Both the position numbers and the translations under genes were made by a program. This document shows, piece by piece, positions 61,737 to 64,000 of a DNA stretch of 64,000 bases (position 1 is its first letter; every line of letters starts with the position of its first letter). The notes beneath the pieces were generated by a model that made no database searches, was not told where the DNA came from, and saw only the letters and a list, made by a program, of their open reading frames with translations. Source of the stretch: Pseudoalteromonas sp. NBT06-2 (GTDB taxonomy: Bacteria > Pseudomonadota > Gammaproteobacteria > Enterobacterales > Alteromonadaceae); the NCBI RefSeq assembly GCF_002276045.1, contig NZ_NQMR01000003.1:50114-114113 (forward strand), in the 5' to 3' direction.

Positions 61737-63860
61737 TTACTTATATTTAAAAAGATTGACCACATCTTGAAGTGAATGACTCTCTTGCGCTAAATCATTG
61801 GTCGTTTTTGCTGACTCATCCATAGTATTAGCTATATCATTTAGCTCGGAGCCTATTTCGGTAATGCTTTGTGTCATTAATTCTGCAACTGAATTTTGCT
61901 CTGATGCTGCCGCTGATATGGATGATGTCATATCATTCACATTTACAATATCGGCCTTAATTTCATCTAAGTGATTTTCTGTTTCTATTGCGAGGTTTTG
62001 TGACTGTGCTGTAATTTCAAGTCCATTCGACATTGCACTTACCGCCTCATCTGAACTAGATTTTATGACTGTTATTATTCCTTGTGTTTGTTCGACGGCC
62101 GTTTGTGTTCTTTTAGCTAAGTTTCTCACTTCATCAGCTACTACAGCAAAACCTCGACCTTGCTCCCCAGCTCTTGCAGCTTCAATGGCAGCATTGAGTG
62201 CTAATAGGTTTGTTTGATCTGCAATACTTTGAATATTAATTAAAATATCATTGATTTTAGCCATGTTGCCATCAAGTTGATTAATCGTATCATTACTAGA
62301 ATTGACTTGTTTTCCAAGCTCACTCATATAGTTCATTAATGTGCCCATACTAGTATGGCCAGCTTCTATTCGTGTTTGGGTTTTATCTGTTATATCTGAT
62401 ACTTGTGCTATATTTTGTGAAACATCTAAAGACGTCGCTGCCATTTCTTCTGCACTGACAACCAATTGGTTGATCATATCTTTTCTTTGTATTAACAGCT
62501 GACTACATTGCCCACTTTGTTCAGCAACTTGATCGCTTTGTTGATCAATATTTTTAGAAATTACATCAATTTTAATAATTATGTCTTTCAAGTTTGAGAT
62601 AAACTGATTAATAGACCCCGCGAGCTGCCCAGTTTCATCTTGTGACTTAACATTAATTTGTTTTGTTAAATCACCATTGCCATCTGCAATATCGCGCATA
62701 ATTGAAATTACCTGATGAAGCGGTCTTACAACGCTATTTCCAAGTAAGTGCACCACAAATAGACAGATCCCTATTAATACTAAAGAAACAGTTATGATTT
62801 TATAAAGCATGCTATTTGAAATATCTGCCAATGTTTCATTTATCTCATCTGCTTTTTCAGTAATTATTTGAGTTGGCATAGAGATAACCATGTACCATTG
62901 TTTGTCAAGATTTTTTATTTTTGTTGGCGTAATTATATAGGTATTGTTTTCGTCATCAGACACTGTTTGTTTATTTTTCATGATAGCGTCATCTAATAAA
63001 TCAGGAAGTAATGTGTTAATTGATGAAATTGATTTTCCACTAAAGTTACTATCTTCACTATATCCAATAACATTGCCATTTTGGCTTATTAGATATACCT
63101 CACCTTGAGATTGGTATAATTGTTCATCACTTTTCACAACCATATCGCTAACAAAGTTTGCTGAGAAGTCTAAACCAACAACTCCTAAAAATTTATTGTT
63201 AGATATGATTGGTGTGGCTATTGTGGTGAGAAGATATTCTTTTTTATCTAATTCGACAATTGTTGGATCTATAATACACGGATATCGGCGACTTTTCGGG
63301 CAGGTGTAATATTGATTTTTAGTATCATCAACAACAGAGCTAACACTATCCATTAAGTATTGACCGTTTTCTCTATACCAATAAGGTACCAAACGACCAG
63401 ATACAATAGTTCCTACAACTGTTTTTGAATCATGATAAGTAAAATCAGCGTCTTTACCAAAAACATTTGGTTCAAATGGCATCATAATACCTAAATAACT
63501 CGGATACGTTTTTAGCATATTGAGTAGCTTTTGTGTGACGATCTCTCGCTTAGTTTCATCAGGAAAATGTTCAAGTGTATTACGGTTATAAGTAAAAGCG
63601 ATATCACTTGATAAAGATTGAGATATTTTAATGGCATTTTCTATGACACTTTCAATCTCAACAATGCGTTTATTTGCCATTTGTTTGATAAGGTCAATGC
63701 CAACAGATTTTAATGATTTACTGGATAACTCTGTTGCTTGTGATTTGGCATTATTTAATGAAGTAACAGTGGAGATTGAGATTGCAACCACCATTAAAAT
63801 ACTGAGAATAAGTACAGAAATAAGAATTTTATTTTTAATTTTAGTATTAAAATTAAACAT
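61737..63860 (-). CDS. Methyl-accepting chemotaxis protein with a Cache sensor domain
   Basis: 707 residues. Membrane helix 1 ([20 protein letters not shown]), a periplasmic double-Cache domain (about 40-350; [40 protein letters not shown]), membrane helix 2 ([20 protein letters not shown]), HAMP ([20 protein letters not shown]) and a signalling domain with the invariant tip [20 protein letters not shown]. Cache receptors sense amino acids, organic acids and amines. Its neighbour is the cyanophycin locus, so arginine, aspartate or their dipeptide is a reasonable ligand guess, but nothing proves it. AGAGG before the ATG fixes the start. Confidence 0.95.
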   Translation of the reverse strand: MFNFNTKIKNKILISVLILSILMVVAISISTVTSLNNAKSQATELSSKSLKSVGIDLIKQMANKRIVEIESVIENAIKISQSLSSDIAFTYNRNTLEHFPDETKREIVTQKLLNMLKTYPSYLGIMMPFEPNVFGKDADFTYHDSKTVVGTIVSGRLVPYWYRENGQYLMDSVSSVVDDTKNQYYTCPKSRRYPCIIDPTIVELDKKEYLLTTIATPIISNNKFLGVVGLDFSANFVSDMVVKSDEQLYQSQGEVYLISQNGNVIGYSEDSNFSGKSISSINTLLPDLLDDAIMKNKQTVSDDENNTYIITPTKIKNLDKQWYMVISMPTQIITEKADEINETLADISNSMLYKIITVSLVLIGICLFVVHLLGNSVVRPLHQVISIMRDIADGNGDLTKQINVKSQDETGQLAGSINQFISNLKDIIIKIDVISKNIDQQSDQVAEQSGQCSQLLIQRKDMINQLVVSAEEMAATSLDVSQNIAQVSDITDKTQTRIEAGHTSMGTLMNYMSELGKQVNSSNDTINQLDGNMAKINDILINIQSIADQTNLLALNAAIEAARAGEQGRGFAVVADEVRNLAKRTQTAVEQTQGIITVIKSSSDEAVSAMSNGLEITAQSQNLAIETENHLDEIKADIVNVNDMTSSISAAASEQNSVAELMTQSITEIGSELNDIANTMDESAKTTNDLAQESHSLQDVVNLFKYK

Positions 63861-63997
63861 TTACAGCCTCTAATATAAAATATTTATCATGTTTTCTAAA
63901 TTCTAATAAATGGTAAATTGATAGAATATATGAAAGATTTTTTGAACCATCACTTTATCGGCTAAAAGATTGAATAATAAAGGAGAAATACAATTAA

Positions 63998-64000
63998 ATG
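63998..64000 (+). CDS. First codon of a gene beyond the window
   Basis: AAAGGAG about 11 bases before an ATG at the last three bases points to a rightward gene starting here. Nothing can be said of the product. Confidence 0.5.

Noticed and set aside
1..64000. CRISPR array, prophage, integron or tRNA/rRNA gene
   Set aside because: I saw no regularly spaced repeats, phage structural genes, attC-like arrays or conserved RNA gene sequences.

Overview
This AT-rich window reads as chromosome from a marine gammaproteobacterium, most likely an alteromonad of the Colwellia/Thalassotalea type. The support is four TonB-dependent receptors, a TtpC-type TonB system, Zur- and PhoB-like operators and the general protein style. 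This placement is inference; there is no rRNA or tRNA gene here to confirm it.

Layout. 1-2.5 kb: an operon reading leftwards (CHASE2 sensor-like membrane protein, SH3 protein, start of an M48 protease). 3.2-4.5 kb: debris, with an AraC-type regulator split by a MITE, a small ABM-fold protein and an IS66 scrap. 4.6-8.4 kb: a zinc block (ZnuD-like receptor plus AztD-like lipoprotein) behind two Zur-like sites. 8.7-10.1 kb: a LysE exporter, an IS200 remnant and an XRE regulator killed by one stop codon. 10.4-22.6 kb: a TonB transport system in two operons, each preceded by direct repeats with the 11-bp phasing of Pho boxes: receptor + internally duplicated lipoprotein, and DUF3450-TtpC-ExbB-ExbD-TonB-TPR. 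A RES/Xre toxin-antitoxin pair lies between them, and a secreted multidomain metallophosphatase follows, so the block looks built for phosphorus scavenging.

27.1-43.6 kb is the most unusual part: a catabolic regulon with a LacI-type regulator, a histidinol-dehydrogenase-like enzyme (HpsN-like), an SDR, a bicupin protein, an alpha/beta hydrolase, an HpcH/HpaI aldolase, five different tandem-SnoaL proteins, a sodium:solute symporter and a TonB receptor. Six copies of the palindrome TGACTTCGAAGTCA (two perfect, four degenerate) sit in its divergent promoter regions, which ties the genes into one regulon. The substrate is unknown to me.

43.7-48.1 kb holds small stand-alone genes (ClbS/DfsB, GNAT, DM13) and then a graveyard: truncated DUF2306-like and ABC ATPase genes, a frameshifted HTH/membrane protein pair, a third MITE and an IS1634-type transposase relic. 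48.2-52.1 kb: a YHYH lipoprotein with a small His-rich partner, then a LysR gene divergent from an NTF2-isochorismatase fusion.

52.3-61.7 kb looks like a complete cyanophycin-utilisation locus: two different exported cyanophycinases, a large TonB receptor, a YfcC-family permease and an isoaspartyl-dipeptidase homologue with altered metal ligands. The window ends with a Cache-domain chemoreceptor and the first codon of a further gene.
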